Origin: Metabacillus crassostreae
GTDB taxonomy: Bacteria > Bacillota > Bacilli > Bacillales > Bacillaceae
Length of the DNA: 64,000 nt
Direction: 5' to 3'
Assembly: GCF_016908395.1 (NCBI RefSeq)
Contig: NZ_JAFBDU010000002.1
Location: forward strand, 434,001 to 498,000
Shown: positions 7,866-16,268 of the stretch, one piece after another
Layout: each line of letters opens with the position of its first letter
How positions within the stretch are numbered: position 1 is the stretch's first letter
Translations under genes and position numbers: made by a program
The notes under the pieces: model-generated
Database searches by the model: none
What the model was told of the DNA's origin: nothing
The model's input: the letters and a program-made list of their open reading frames with translations, nothing else

Positions 7866-9031
7866 ACAGTCACAGCAGGTAATTTCGCAAATGCCGCTTC
7901 AAAATCCGCAATTAAGTCTTCAGCTTTTTCCAAGCCTACACTTAATCTTAACAGGCCATCAGAAATGCCACGTTTTTCTCGTTCCTCTGCAGGCATTGCT
8001 GCATGAGACATTTTTGCCGGATAAGAAAGTATCGATTCCACAGCACCTAAACTTACTGCAAACACTGGTAATTTCACGTGTTCCACTAACAGCTTAACAG
8101 CTTCGAAATCAGCTACTTTAAAGGATAAAACAGCTCCAGGGCCTTTGGCTTGATATCGATGTGTGTCATGACCTGGATGATAGCTTAATCCTGGATAATA
8201 AACAGCTTCTACTTTAGGATGATCAGCTAAGTAGGCAGCAATTTTTTCAGCAGATTCTTGTGATTGCTTTAATCGTACGTGAAGAGTTTTCAATCCTCTT
8301 AGTACTAACCATGAATCCTGAGCACCAAGTACAGCACCAAAGGCGTTTTGTAGTTTGTATAAACGATTACCTAATTCTTCGTCTTTTACAACAGCAAGAC
8401 CTGCTAACACATCACTATGTCCTGCTAAAAACTTCGTTGCACTGTGAAGAACAACATCAACACCTAATTCAAGTGGTTGCTGAAGCTCTGGAGTTAAAAA
8501 TGTATTATCTAAAAATGTAAGACAATTATTAGCTTTGGCCAAATTAACAATCCCTTTAATATCAGTTACCTTTAATAAAGGATTAGATGGTGTTTCCATA
8601 TAAATTACTTTTGTATTAGGACGAATTTCTGAAGCAACTTGATGCAAATCTGTCATATCTACAAAAGTATGCTCTATACCGAATCTTGTTAAAACATCTG
8701 TGATAATACGGAAAGTTCCTCCATACACATCTTCTGTCACAAGCACATGATCACCTTGAGAAAGTAGTAAGAAGGAAGTTGAAATTGCTGCCATTCCTGA
8801 TGAAAAAGCCAAGCCTCTTGCTCCACCTTCTAGCTCAGCGATTGCCTGCTCTAATGCCTCACGCGTTGGATTTCCAGAGCGTGCGTAATCATATTTACCA
8901 AATTCCTCAACATCAAATTGATGAAATGTTGAGGAATGATGGAGAGGAACACTTACCGCACCTGTTCCTTTGTCAACCTTTGATTCATTATGCAACAGCT
9001 TTGTTTGAAAAGACCAATCATGATTGCTCAA
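7856..9031 (-). CDS. metC: Cystathionine beta-lyase
   Basis: PLP enzyme that cleaves cystathionine to homocysteine, pyruvate and ammonia in methionine synthesis. The 391 aa show the Cys/Met-metabolism PLP fold throughout: YDYARSGNPTR near residue 50, SSGMAAIS near 78, YMETPSNPL near 145, and the PLP lysine K200 in SATKFLAGHSD. It overlaps the end of metI by 14 bp, so the two are translationally coupled. The order metI-metC behind an S-box matches B. subtilis yjcI-yjcJ. Cystathionine gamma-lyase is the main alternative for this family, but operon position favours beta-lyase. Confidence 0.93.
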   Translation of the reverse strand: MSNHDWSFQTKLLHNESKVDKGTGAVSVPLHHSSTFHQFDVEEFGKYDYARSGNPTREALEQAIAELEGGARGLAFSSGMAAISTSFLLLSQGDHVLVTEDVYGGTFRIITDVLTRFGIEHTFVDMTDLHQVASEIRPNTKVIYMETPSNPLLKVTDIKGIVNLAKANNCLTFLDNTFLTPELQQPLELGVDVVLHSATKFLAGHSDVLAGLAVVKDEELGNRLYKLQNAFGAVLGAQDSWLVLRGLKTLHVRLKQSQESAEKIAAYLADHPKVEAVYYPGLSYHPGHDTHRYQAKGPGAVLSFKVADFEAVKLLVEHVKLPVFAVSLGAVESILSYPAKMSHAAMPAEEREKRGISDGLLRLSVGLEKAEDLIADFEAAFAKLPAVTVKS

Positions 9032-10142
9032 CTGCTTCAGCCCCCTTCATTTGTTTAAATGCTTGTGCTAAATCTGACGTAATATCTTCTGAATGTTCAA
9101 TTCCTACTGAAAAGCGTAAAAGCTTATTACAGACACCATTTGCGATTCTAATTTCTTCTGGGATATCCATATGAGTTTGTGTGGCAGGATATGTGATAAA
9201 GCTTTCAATACCACCAAGACTTTCAGCAAATGTAACCATTTTTAGATTTTTTAAGAAAGGATTGATCCAAGCTTCGTCCTTTAACCTGAAGGAAAGCATT
9301 CCACCTTTTCCTGGGTATAACACATCTTGAACATCTTCATGATTACCTAAAAATTCCGCAACCTGCCTAGCATTTTGTTCATGCTGCTTCATACGTAGAG
9401 ATAATGTTTTCATCCCTCTCATTAACAGCCATGAATCAAATGGAGCCAAAACTGCTCCGATTGCATTTTGATGCATGAAAAACTCTTCACTAAGCTTCTC
9501 ACCTTTTGTCACAACAAGACCTGCTAAAACATCATTATGTCCGCCCAAGTATTTCGTTGCACTATGGATGACAATGTCAGCTCCATCTAAAATTGATGTT
9601 TGTATCACTGGAGTATAAAACGTATTATCAACAATCACTAAGATGTTATGTTTTTTTGCGACTGCAGCAAGTGCTTTTATGTCTGCTTCTTGCATTAATG
9701 GATTTGTTGGTGTTTCAATAAATAATGCTTTCGTATTTTCGTTTATTAGCTTTTCTGTTTCAGCCGGTTTTGTAAAATCATCATATTGGAAATTTAGCCC
9801 GTACTTTCTCCATTCTCTTTCAAAAAGACGGTAAGTTCCACCATATAAATCCGAGGACACAATCAATTCATCTCCACCTTGGAATAATGCCATGATTGTT
9901 TGAATGGCAGCCATTCCAGAGCTAAAAGCAAAACCTCTATCTCCATGCTCTAAATCTGCGATTGCATTTTCAACTAGTAATCTAGTTGGATTACCTGTTC
10001 GGATATAATCAAAGCCAGTTGACTCACCGATACCTGCATGGCGATAAGCCGTAGAAAAATAGACAGGCGGATTAACCGTCCCCGTTACATTTTCACTTCT
10101 GTTTCCAATTTGCGCTAATTTCGTTTCAATACGTTGATTCAT
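9018..10142 (-). CDS. metI: Cystathionine gamma-synthase / O-acetylhomoserine thiolyase
   Basis: First enzyme of transsulfuration: joins cysteine (or sulfide) to an activated homoserine. From ATG 10142 the protein is 374 aa, close to B. subtilis MetI; GGTGA lies five bases before this ATG. In-frame starts further upstream lie in the leader after the terminator and lack a ribosome site. PLP signatures are FDYIRTGNPTR (about 44), SSGMAAIQ (about 74), FIETPTNPL (about 141) and the PLP lysine K197 in SATKYLGGHND. Transcription passes through the S-box leader, so expression should fall when S-adenosylmethionine is plentiful. Confidence 0.93.
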   Translation of the reverse strand: MNQRIETKLAQIGNRSENVTGTVNPPVYFSTAYRHAGIGESTGFDYIRTGNPTRLLVENAIADLEHGDRGFAFSSGMAAIQTIMALFQGGDELIVSSDLYGGTYRLFEREWRKYGLNFQYDDFTKPAETEKLINENTKALFIETPTNPLMQEADIKALAAVAKKHNILVIVDNTFYTPVIQTSILDGADIVIHSATKYLGGHNDVLAGLVVTKGEKLSEEFFMHQNAIGAVLAPFDSWLLMRGMKTLSLRMKQHEQNARQVAEFLGNHEDVQDVLYPGKGGMLSFRLKDEAWINPFLKNLKMVTFAESLGGIESFITYPATQTHMDIPEEIRIANGVCNKLLRFSVGIEHSEDITSDLAQAFKQMKGAEAVEQS

Positions 10143-10205
10143 TATCTTCACCATCCTAATTAGAAAAGTATGTAAGTGAGAGGAAGGATTATGTTGGTTA
10201 AACAC

Positions 10206-10239
10206 AAAATAAAAAGTCTCCCTCGTTAAGAAGAAGACT
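10206..10239 (-). terminator. S-box expression platform (intrinsic terminator)
   Basis: AGTCT...AGACT arms form a stem of about 10 bp with loop TTAAC, followed on the minus strand by TTTTTATTTT. The 5' arm (CTTCTTCTT) is complementary to the 3' strand of aptamer helix P1 (AAGAAG), so the two folds are mutually exclusive. This is the standard SAM-OFF transcription switch. Confidence 0.85.
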
Positions 10240-10257
10240 GTGATTATAAGTGTGCTC

Positions 10258-10647
10258 CTTCTTATCTCTCAAGCATAAAAATGCTGATGTTGGCTTGCTG
10301 GATTTAGCACCTTGGCACTCGTGGAAGTTTTTGTTTGGTGTTGGAGATTTGTTGATACTATGTTTTGTTTCGGAATCATTTAAATTAGTATTGTGTTAGT
10401 TTTTTCAGCAAGCAAGCTATCGCTTGCTAACGGCTTGCTTTGCAAGCCTTCGACTGATAATGAAAAATGCTTCGAACAAACAAAATCGATTTGTTCGCTT
10501 CATGTTTCATTATCAGTCGTGCTGTAAAAAACTTACTAATTTTAACTTTTCCGAACTTAGCAATATCAACGGTACCAAATCTTCACTCGTTTTGAACCGG
10601 TTGCTGAGGCTTCATAGGGCCAGTCCCTCTGCCTCTCTTGATAAGAA
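10258..10647 (-). promoter_or_regulatory. SAM-I (S-box) riboswitch with a greatly enlarged P3 arm
   Basis: The minus strand carries both conserved halves of the SAM-I aptamer, but about 270 nt apart. The 5' half (10593-10647) contains CTTATCAAGAGAGG, GGGACTGGCCC and CAGCAACC. The 3' half (10258-10322) contains AAGGTGCTAAATCC, AGCAAGC and GATAAGAAG. P1 closes with TTCTTATC/GATAAGAA. Normal SAM-I aptamers are about 100-120 nt; here the P3 loop holds about 270 extra nt that still pair end to end: GAAG/CTTC with TTTGGT/ACCAAA, GTTGATA/TATCAAC, TTCGGAA/TTCCGAA and AATTAGTA/TACTAATT, capped by several hairpins. The conserved SAM-binding parts look intact. It controls metI-metC. Confidence 0.9.
10398..10532. 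repeat. Multi-hairpin insert at the tip of S-box P3
   Basis: A symmetrical fold is nested in the riboswitch arm. The outer stem is AGTTTTTTCAGCA with TGCTG-T-AAAAAACT. Inside are hairpin AGCAAGC/GCTTGCT (10411-10428), hairpin GGCTTGC/GCAAGCC (10432-10448) and a long hairpin CGACTGATAATGAAA/TTTCATTATCAGTCG (10451-10519), which is itself topped by CGAACAAA/TTTGTTCG. This looks like a small structured mobile repeat lodged in a permissive loop; no protein is encoded. Confidence 0.65.
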
Positions 10648-10712
10648 AATATATGAAATTGTTAAAGTACTATTTCACTACTTTACCTTATTGTAGTAAA
10701 GATTGCAATGAA

Positions 10713-11291
10713 TTATTTCAATAGTTTGATATCTTTGATTATTTTTTCATATGGTACCTCTGATACAGCATCATATTGTTCAAGTATTTTATTACCTTTC
10801 ATAAGGTAGATAGATGTACTGTGAACAAATTGATTCGATCCTTCCAATTTTGCTGCAGGAGCAATATAGCTTTTATTTGTGAAGGATTCGATTTCAGGTT
10901 GACTATATCCCGTTAAAAAGCTCCAATTACGATAATCTGCACCAAATTGATCTCCAAAAGCTTTTAACACTTCTGGGGAATCATGATCTGGATCAATTGT
11001 GAAACTAACAAGTTTTGCATCGAGTTTTTCGTCTTGCAATTGCTTTTGCAATGTGGCAATATGTGCGGTCATTGGTGAACAAACTGTATCACAATTGGTA
11101 AAAATAAACGTAGAGAGCCAAACCTGATCTTTATAATCTTCTATAAGTTCAACAGCTTCACCATCCTGATTTACTGCTTTGAGTGGCTCAACTGTTCCAT
11201 TTAATGAAAAATGCTCTTCTAGATTGATAGACTGTGAACAGCCTATCAATGCTAGAACAGCAATGATCATGATAAGTGATTTTTTTATCAT
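10713..11291 (-). CDS. SCO1/SenC family copper-binding lipoprotein
   Basis: Membrane-anchored thioredoxin-fold protein of the SCO family, which binds copper and helps assemble the CuA centre of cytochrome oxidase or acts as a thiol reductant. The 192 aa have a lipobox (LIGC, Cys18). All three copper ligands are present: C67 and C71 (CDTVC) and H157 (FVHSTS). The family motif SFTIDPDHD is near residue 97. It starts 9 bp after the substrate-binding gene of the ABC transporter, so it belongs to that operon, which is an uncommon partnership. The oxidase-assembly role is known for the family; in this context a link to the transporter's substrate is only inferred. Confidence 0.9.
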   Translation of the reverse strand: MIKKSLIMIIAVLALIGCSQSINLEEHFSLNGTVEPLKAVNQDGEAVELIEDYKDQVWLSTFIFTNCDTVCSPMTAHIATLQKQLQDEKLDAKLVSFTIDPDHDSPEVLKAFGDQFGADYRNWSFLTGYSQPEIESFTNKSYIAPAAKLEGSNQFVHSTSIYLMKGNKILEQYDAVSEVPYEKIIKDIKLLK

Positions 11292-11300
11292 TCTTAAAAC

Positions 11301-12305
11301 CTATTTCGTTAAGAATTGAGTGTCGATAAGATCACTGAATTCTGGTTTTTCTTTAAGGAATTTTAATTCAAAAGATGAATTTGCAAATTCTTGAACAACA
11401 TCAGCATTCACTTCTGTTGTATAGCTTACACGTTCCCATGCACTTTCAACAATTTTTGGATCTAAATCTTGATCTGTAATATCTTTGATTGAGTTGATTG
11501 CAATTTCACGAGCTTCTTCTGGATTTTCATTTATAAATGAAACTGATTTTTCATGAGCTTTCACTATATCTGCAATTAATTCTTTATTTTCATCAATTAA
11601 TTTACCACTTGTAACTAAAACTGTATTAGGAAGAGTTGTTCCATAAGAAATTTCATCTGTATCGACAATGATCTTTGCACCATCGTTTACAAGCTGTGAT
11701 GCCCAAGGCTCTGGAACAGCTGCAAGATCAACTTTCCCTGATTCAAACATAGCACCATACTGAGCTGGATTACCTGTTACATGCTTTAACGTCCCACCGA
11801 TACGTGCTGAAGTAATACCTAATTCTTGAAGAAATGTTTCCATTTGAACATCATGTGTGCAGCCTACTCCAGGCGTAATAAATGTTCTTCCCGTTAAATC
11901 ATTAACAGACTGAATACCACTTTTTTCAGATGCTACGACAACTGTTCCACCTGAAGATGCTCCAGCAATAATTTTCACATCTGCACCATTTGCAAAATTA
12001 TTCATTACCGGTCCTGGACCTACAAGACCAGCATGGATATCACCTGTTTTTAATGCTGTCATAAAAGCAGCACCGTCTGGAAATGTTTTATAAGTTACTT
12101 TTACGTTTTCTCCTAATACTTCTTCAAAATATCCTTTTTCCTTTGCAATCATTGCAGGAACGTGATCAATATTTGGGAAGTAGCCGATAACTATCTCTTC
12201 TTTACCACCAGTTCCATTAGATCCTGCTGATTCCTTTGTACCACATGCTGCTAAAATTCCTACAAATAGTATTGATATTAAGCTTAATAATAAACCTTTT
12301 TTCAT
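11301..12305 (-). CDS. ABC transporter substrate-binding lipoprotein (SsuA/NrtA/TauA-like)
   Basis: Extracellular receptor of the NMT1/SsuA class, which binds sulfonates, nitrate, pyrimidine precursors or similar small molecules. The 334 aa start with a lipoprotein signal (lipobox LAAC, Cys about 21). Family motifs are IGYFPNIDHVPAMIA, GLVGPGP and AAVPEPWASQLV. The usual ligand-pocket segment reads TPGVGCTHDVQ, where relatives often have G-N-T-Q-D; the Cys-His pair is unusual. It is encoded third in a four-gene operon, after the ATPase and the permease. The substrate cannot be decided. Confidence 0.9.
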   Translation of the reverse strand: MKKGLLLSLISILFVGILAACGTKESAGSNGTGGKEEIVIGYFPNIDHVPAMIAKEKGYFEEVLGENVKVTYKTFPDGAAFMTALKTGDIHAGLVGPGPVMNNFANGADVKIIAGASSGGTVVVASEKSGIQSVNDLTGRTFITPGVGCTHDVQMETFLQELGITSARIGGTLKHVTGNPAQYGAMFESGKVDLAAVPEPWASQLVNDGAKIIVDTDEISYGTTLPNTVLVTSGKLIDENKELIADIVKAHEKSVSFINENPEEAREIAINSIKDITDQDLDPKIVESAWERVSYTTEVNADVVQEFANSSFELKFLKEKPEFSDLIDTQFLTK

Positions 12306-12323
12306 CTGTAAAACCCTCCGTTG

Positions 12324-13079
12324 TTAGGTATCTAAACCCCATTTTTTCATTACATTTCTCTCAATTCGTTGGAAAAATAATAAATCCACAATAACTCCAA
12401 TAACCATAATCATCATCATAATGGCGATAACTAAGCTCATATCTCCAAAGTCTGAGGCAAATTTCAGCTTATATCCAAGTCCTGGTCCGGTACTTAATAG
12501 TTCACCAGCCATTAAAGCTCTCCAAGCAAATGCCCAAGCAAGTCTTGTTCCAGTTACTATATAAGGAATTGATGCTGGAAACATTACCTTCCAAAATAAA
12601 CGTAATCCTTTATAATCCATTGTTTGGGCTGCTTTTATAAAAAGAGGTGGTACATTTTTCATACCTGTTCTTACATTAATCGTCATAACTAATGTAGCAC
12701 CTAAAACAACAATGAACGTAACCGCTGCCTCATTTAAACCAAACCACATAATCGCAAGTGGCAACCACACAATACTCGGAACAGATTGCAACGCAATGAT
12801 TAATGATCCTATTGTTTCATCAGCAGTTTTTGATTTTGCTAAAAAGACACCTAAAATAAGTCCTAAAACTAATGCAATTAATAAACCAATTACCAATCGT
12901 TTAAAGCTGGCAACTAAATCATAAACAAGTGTTAAATCAAGAAATCCAGTATATAGTGATGAAAAAACATCTGTTGGAGCAGGCAGTAAAGATACTGAAA
13001 CATCAAGTACTGTTACAGCAACCTGCCAAACAGCTAGCAGAATTCCATAAAAAAGTATTCGTTTAACGACGGGTTGCAT
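12324..13079 (-). CDS. ABC transporter permease (SsuC/TauC-like)
   Basis: Integral membrane subunit of the importer. The 251 aa have about six membrane helices and the ATPase-contact EAA-like loop around AAQTMDYKGLRLFWKVMFP (about 150-170), typical of the SsuC/TauC/NrtB group. It overlaps the ATPase gene by 17 bp, showing coupled translation. Together with the ATPase and the lipoprotein receptor it makes a complete importer. Confidence 0.93.
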   Translation of the reverse strand: MQPVVKRILFYGILLAVWQVAVTVLDVSVSLLPAPTDVFSSLYTGFLDLTLVYDLVASFKRLVIGLLIALVLGLILGVFLAKSKTADETIGSLIIALQSVPSIVWLPLAIMWFGLNEAAVTFIVVLGATLVMTINVRTGMKNVPPLFIKAAQTMDYKGLRLFWKVMFPASIPYIVTGTRLAWAFAWRALMAGELLSTGPGLGYKLKFASDFGDMSLVIAIMMMIMVIGVIVDLLFFQRIERNVMKKWGLDT

Positions 13080-13851
13080 ACTGTTTCTCCTTTTCTATTA
13101 CTTTATCGATCTCTGTTTTTAATAAAGCTTTAATTCTTTCTTCATATACTAAAAGTTCTTCACGAGCTTTTTCACGTGGTCTTGGAAAATTCAATTCGAT
13201 AATATCGACAATTCTTCCAGGCTGAGTTCCCATCACAACAATTCGATCAGATAACTTCAAAGCTTCATGAATACTATGTGTAACAAACAAAATTGTTTTT
13301 TTCGTTTCTAAAAAGACATCCTCTAACACTTCATGTAATCTTGAACGTGTTTGTTCATCTAAAGCACCAAATGGTTCGTCCATTAATAATAATGCAGGGT
13401 CCATAGCGAGTGCTCTGGCAATTGATACACGCTGCTGCATTCCTCCTGATAATTCATGTGGAGAATGCTTTGTATAAGGACTTAATTGCACAAGAGATAA
13501 ATATTTACTCGCTCTTTCTTGTGCTTCTTTTTTTGAAAGCTCTTTGCGTAGTGGAAACATGACATTTTCTTCAACACTTAACCAAGGAAACAAAGCTGCT
13601 TGTTGAAAAACCATTCCCCGTTCTTTTCCTGGACCTTTTAGTGTTTTGCCTTGTAGTACAAGCTCTCCCGATGTTTGTGGTGTTAAACCTGCAACAATGG
13701 AAAGTAATGTAGATTTCCCACAACCTGATGGTCCTAAGATGGACACAAACTCTCCTTCTTTTACCTGTAAATCTATATTGGTTAAAACCGTTTCTTCTTT
13801 GTTATCACGGTTTTTAAATTGTTTCGTTACATTGTTAATAGATAAAAACAT
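13063..13851 (-). CDS. ABC transporter ATP-binding protein (SsuB/TauB-like)
   Basis: ATPase of the importer, 262 aa from ATG 13851. An upstream GTG at 13860 is inside the ribosome site GGGTGAG and is therefore rejected as start. Walker A is GPSGCGKST (about residue 40), the Q-loop is VFQQAALFPW, the signature is LSGGMQQR, Walker B is LLLMDEPFGALD and the switch histidine is in FVTHSIHEAL. First gene of the operon, read from a strong sigma-A promoter just upstream. Confidence 0.95.
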   Translation of the reverse strand: MFLSINNVTKQFKNRDNKEETVLTNIDLQVKEGEFVSILGPSGCGKSTLLSIVAGLTPQTSGELVLQGKTLKGPGKERGMVFQQAALFPWLSVEENVMFPLRKELSKKEAQERASKYLSLVQLSPYTKHSPHELSGGMQQRVSIARALAMDPALLLMDEPFGALDEQTRSRLHEVLEDVFLETKKTILFVTHSIHEALKLSDRIVVMGTQPGRIVDIIELNFPRPREKAREELLVYEERIKALLKTEIDKVIEKEKQYATRR

Positions 13852-13905
13852 TGCTCTCACCCGCTTCAGTATAATTCATATCTTTTTTATCGGATTAATA
13901 TGATT

Positions 13906-13933
13906 ATTATATAAAGTATTAGAAAAAAGTCAA
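13906..13933 (-). promoter_or_regulatory. Sigma-A promoter of the SsuB-type operon
   Basis: TTGACT (13928-13933) and TATAAT (13906-13911) are separated by 16 bp on the minus strand, about 55 bp before the ATPase start. This is a near-consensus vegetative promoter. Confidence 0.75.
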
Positions 13934-13978
13934 TGCTTTTGTTTATTGTTTGAATATTCATTAAGGATTTATTTGATC

Positions 13979-14010
13979 ATAAAAACAACGCTCAGAGAAT
14001 CTCTGAGCGT
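13979..14010 (-). terminator. Terminator of the small membrane protein gene
   Basis: The stem ACGCTCAGAG/CTCTGAGCGT (10 bp) is followed on the minus strand by TTGTTTTT. It separates this gene from the promoter of the ABC operon. Confidence 0.8.
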
Positions 14011-14058
14011 CTTTAATGAGAAATTTATATATTGCTTATTATCAGTTAAAATTCATGA

Positions 14059-14334
14059 TTATTTTTCTTTTTCGTCATAATAATTTACTGCAAATGCTGC
14101 ACCCTCTGAAACCATTTTATTATCTTCAATATCATGGGGGTGTGGATGTCCTGCTTTTTCTAATACCTCTTGGTCTCTGTCTCGGAACATATTTTGAACT
14201 TTGTTTCTTACTGCTTTCAATGTGTCTACTAGTTTATCTTTTCTTGATTGATCTTTAAGTACGTATGAAGTAACACCTATCGTTGATAAAGCAACTCCGG
14301 ATGCAACCACTTTCTTTTTAGTAGTTTGTTTCAT
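14059..14334 (-). CDS. Small single-span hypothetical protein
   Basis: From ATG 14334 (ribosome site GAGAGGAGAA) the product is 91 aa. It has a lysine-rich start (KQTTKKK), one membrane-like helix (about 8-25, VVASGVALSTIGVTSYVL), then a charged region and a tail rich in His and acidic residues (HPHPHD). The layout resembles YtxH-like anchored proteins and the 57-aa protein at 55752-55925. No function is recognised. Confidence 0.6.
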   Translation of the reverse strand: MKQTTKKKVVASGVALSTIGVTSYVLKDQSRKDKLVDTLKAVRNKVQNMFRDRDQEVLEKAGHPHPHDIEDNKMVSEGAAFAVNYYDEKEK

Positions 14335-14469
14335 TTGTGATTCTCCTCTCACTTTTTAATAGGTTTACTAGACTATTCCCTTTTTCTACTCTATTAAAAC
14401 GTTTAAGATAATGATTGATTTTTCTGTCTATTAATATAGACAGTTCCTCTTTGTAGGTAGTATCGAGTC

Positions 14470-14594
14470 CGTTTCATTTCGCTCCAGAAACTTGCTTTCC
14501 GCGGGGAGGAAGTCGAGCCTCCTCGGCTACGCCTGTGGGGTCTCGACCTTTCCTCTGCACCCGCAGGAGTCAAGTTTCTTGCGCTCCATTCCAC
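14470..14594. repeat. Dispersed Bacillus repeat, copy 2
   Basis: The element runs from GTTTCATTTCGCTCC to GCGCTCCATTCCAC. It contains CTTTCCGCGGGGAGGA, GAGCCTCCTCGGC, GGGGTCTCGACC and ACCCGCAGGAGTC. The arms AGAAACTTG and CAAGTTTCT are complementary and close a large cruciform. An open frame across it (14403-14615, minus) is an artefact of the GC-rich repeat. Confidence 0.75.
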
Positions 14595-14924
14595 TAAGGT
14601 GGAATCAATTAGCATACCTTTTTAAAATTCAAATGTCGAAACCCGTAAACCAAATTTTGTATCAATAATTTTTAAGAAAAGGATATAAATTCAAAAAGTC
14701 TTTTTACAGGCTCTTTTCTGAAGGATTGATGATAATTGACTTAAATATCTGTTGTAAACATTTTTTTATCGCATAAAAGGTACTATTATAGCAGTAAAGA
14801 TGTCCTTTTAATGAAATAACCGCGTATGGTTTTACTGTCAGTTGATAATCGGATAAAATAGAAAGGGATTTCATTTTAGTTATGATATCCACTGCATTGG
14901 CGCTTACTTCTAAGGAGGTTTATC
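14595..14924. other. Intergenic stretch upstream of yjcH
   Basis: AT-rich, with no RNA motif recognised. A minus-strand open frame of about 56 codons (14704-14874) lacks a ribosome site and is not supported. The yjcH ribosome site AAGGAGG is at the right end. Confidence 0.4.
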
Positions 14925-15650
14925 ATGAGCAAACAAACAGGTATTGTAAAAGAGCATACTTTTTATTCGAATTCATTACAGGAAGAGTTAACATTGCTTG
15001 TTTATCTTCCAGAGAATTATTCTCCTCTATATAAATACAGTTTGCTTATCGCACAGGATGGGCAGGATTATTTCCGCCTTGGACGTGTTGGCAGGCAGGT
15101 TGAGGCATTAATGAAGAATGAAGAAATTGAAGATGTGATTGTCGTTGGTATACCTTATAATGATGTAAATGATCGTCGTGACAAATACCATCCGGATGGA
15201 GCAAAGTTTTCTAAGTACGTTAGATTTTTAGCACATGAACTTGTTCCTTATCTTGATAAAGAATTTCCTACATATCAAATCGGCTATGGTCGTGCTCTCA
15301 TAGGTGATTCACTTGGAGCAACAGTTTCTCTTCTTACCGGTTTAGCTTATCCAAATACATTTGGAAAACTGATTTTACAATCTCCATATGTTAATGAAGA
15401 TGTTTTACAAGCTGTGAAAAACTTCTCTTCAGCATCTCGACCGAGCATTTATCATCAAATAGGTAAACAAGAAACTAATGTTAAAACAACTGATGGCGAA
15501 GTTTTAGATTTTATTTCACCAAATAGAACATTAAATGATGTACTTTCAACAAAGGGTTTTTCATATATTTATGAGGAATTTGATGGTGATCATACTTGGA
15601 AGTATTGGCAGCCTGCTCTAACTCCAATTTTAAAAGAAATGTTTGAATAG
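14925..15650 (+). CDS. yjcH: Esterase-family alpha/beta hydrolase YjcH
   Basis: The 241 aa are a single alpha/beta hydrolase domain of the putative esterase (enterochelin esterase-like) family. The nucleophile elbow is GDSLGA with S129, and the likely catalytic histidine is H223 (DGDHTWKYW). There is no signal peptide, so it is cytosolic. Ribosome site AAGGAGG. It begins a + strand run yjcH-yjcG-yjcF that matches B. subtilis order next to metI-metC. The natural substrate is unknown. Confidence 0.88.
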   Translation: MSKQTGIVKEHTFYSNSLQEELTLLVYLPENYSPLYKYSLLIAQDGQDYFRLGRVGRQVEALMKNEEIEDVIVVGIPYNDVNDRRDKYHPDGAKFSKYVRFLAHELVPYLDKEFPTYQIGYGRALIGDSLGATVSLLTGLAYPNTFGKLILQSPYVNEDVLQAVKNFSSASRPSIYHQIGKQETNVKTTDGEVLDFISPNRTLNDVLSTKGFSYIYEEFDGDHTWKYWQPALTPILKEMFE

Positions 15651-15749
15651 ACAATTCCCTAAAATTTTATTGATTCATCTGCTTTAAATATGTTTATTTT
15701 ATAAAATTTGATATACTAACATTATATGAAATGTCTAGGAGGGAATGGC

Positions 15750-16268
15750 ATGAAATACGGAATTGCCCTTTTTCCATCGAAGAAATTACAAGATTTAGTC
15801 AACTCTTATCGTAAAAGATATGATCCGCATTATGCATTAGTTTCACCACATGTTACATTAAAGTCAACATTTGATGCAGAAGAAGGAGATCTAGAACAAA
15901 TTACAAAAGAGCTCCGTCAAACAGCTAAAACATCAAAACCGTTACATCTTGAAATTAAAAAAGTAAGCTCTTTTTCACCTGTTAATAATGTTATTTACTT
16001 AAAAGTTGAGCCTACAAATGAAATGCAAGAGCTACATGAACGCCTTCATACTGGTGCATTAAGCAGTGAACCAGAATATGCGTTTGTCCCACATATTACA
16101 ATAGGACAAAATCTATCAGATGATGAGCATTCTGACGTACTTGGTAGTATTAAGATGCTAGATATTCATCATGAGGAAGTAATTGACCGCTTCCACCTTC
16201 TCTATCAACTAGATAACGGTTCTTGGACCGTTCATGAGACATTTTTACTTGGAAAGGAAAGCGAATAA
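15750..16268 (+). CDS. yjcG: 2H phosphoesterase family protein YjcG
   Basis: From ATG 15750 (ribosome site AGGAGGGAA) the protein is 172 aa, the expected YjcG length; the upstream ATG at 15726 lies before the ribosome site. Both HxT motifs of the 2H fold are present: H34-V-T36 and H115-I-T117. The family includes RNA ligase/cyclic phosphodiesterases acting on 2',5' or cyclic phosphate ends. The exact substrate of YjcG is not known. Its stop codon directly touches the yjcF start. Confidence 0.9.
   Translation: MKYGIALFPSKKLQDLVNSYRKRYDPHYALVSPHVTLKSTFDAEEGDLEQITKELRQTAKTSKPLHLEIKKVSSFSPVNNVIYLKVEPTNEMQELHERLHTGALSSEPEYAFVPHITIGQNLSDDEHSDVLGSIKMLDIHHEEVIDRFHLLYQLDNGSWTVHETFLLGKESE

Noticed and set aside
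10424-10696. Plus-strand frame of 90 codons
   Set aside because: Runs antisense through the S-box leader; both strands are explained by the riboswitch structure.
14403-14615. 70-codon minus-strand frame
   Set aside because: Lies in the GC-rich dispersed repeat copy 2; no ribosome site and a repeat-derived composition.
14704-14874. Minus-strand frame of about 56 codons upstream of yjcH
   Set aside because: No ribosome site at either possible start and no recognised family; it could be a gene remnant but support is too thin.
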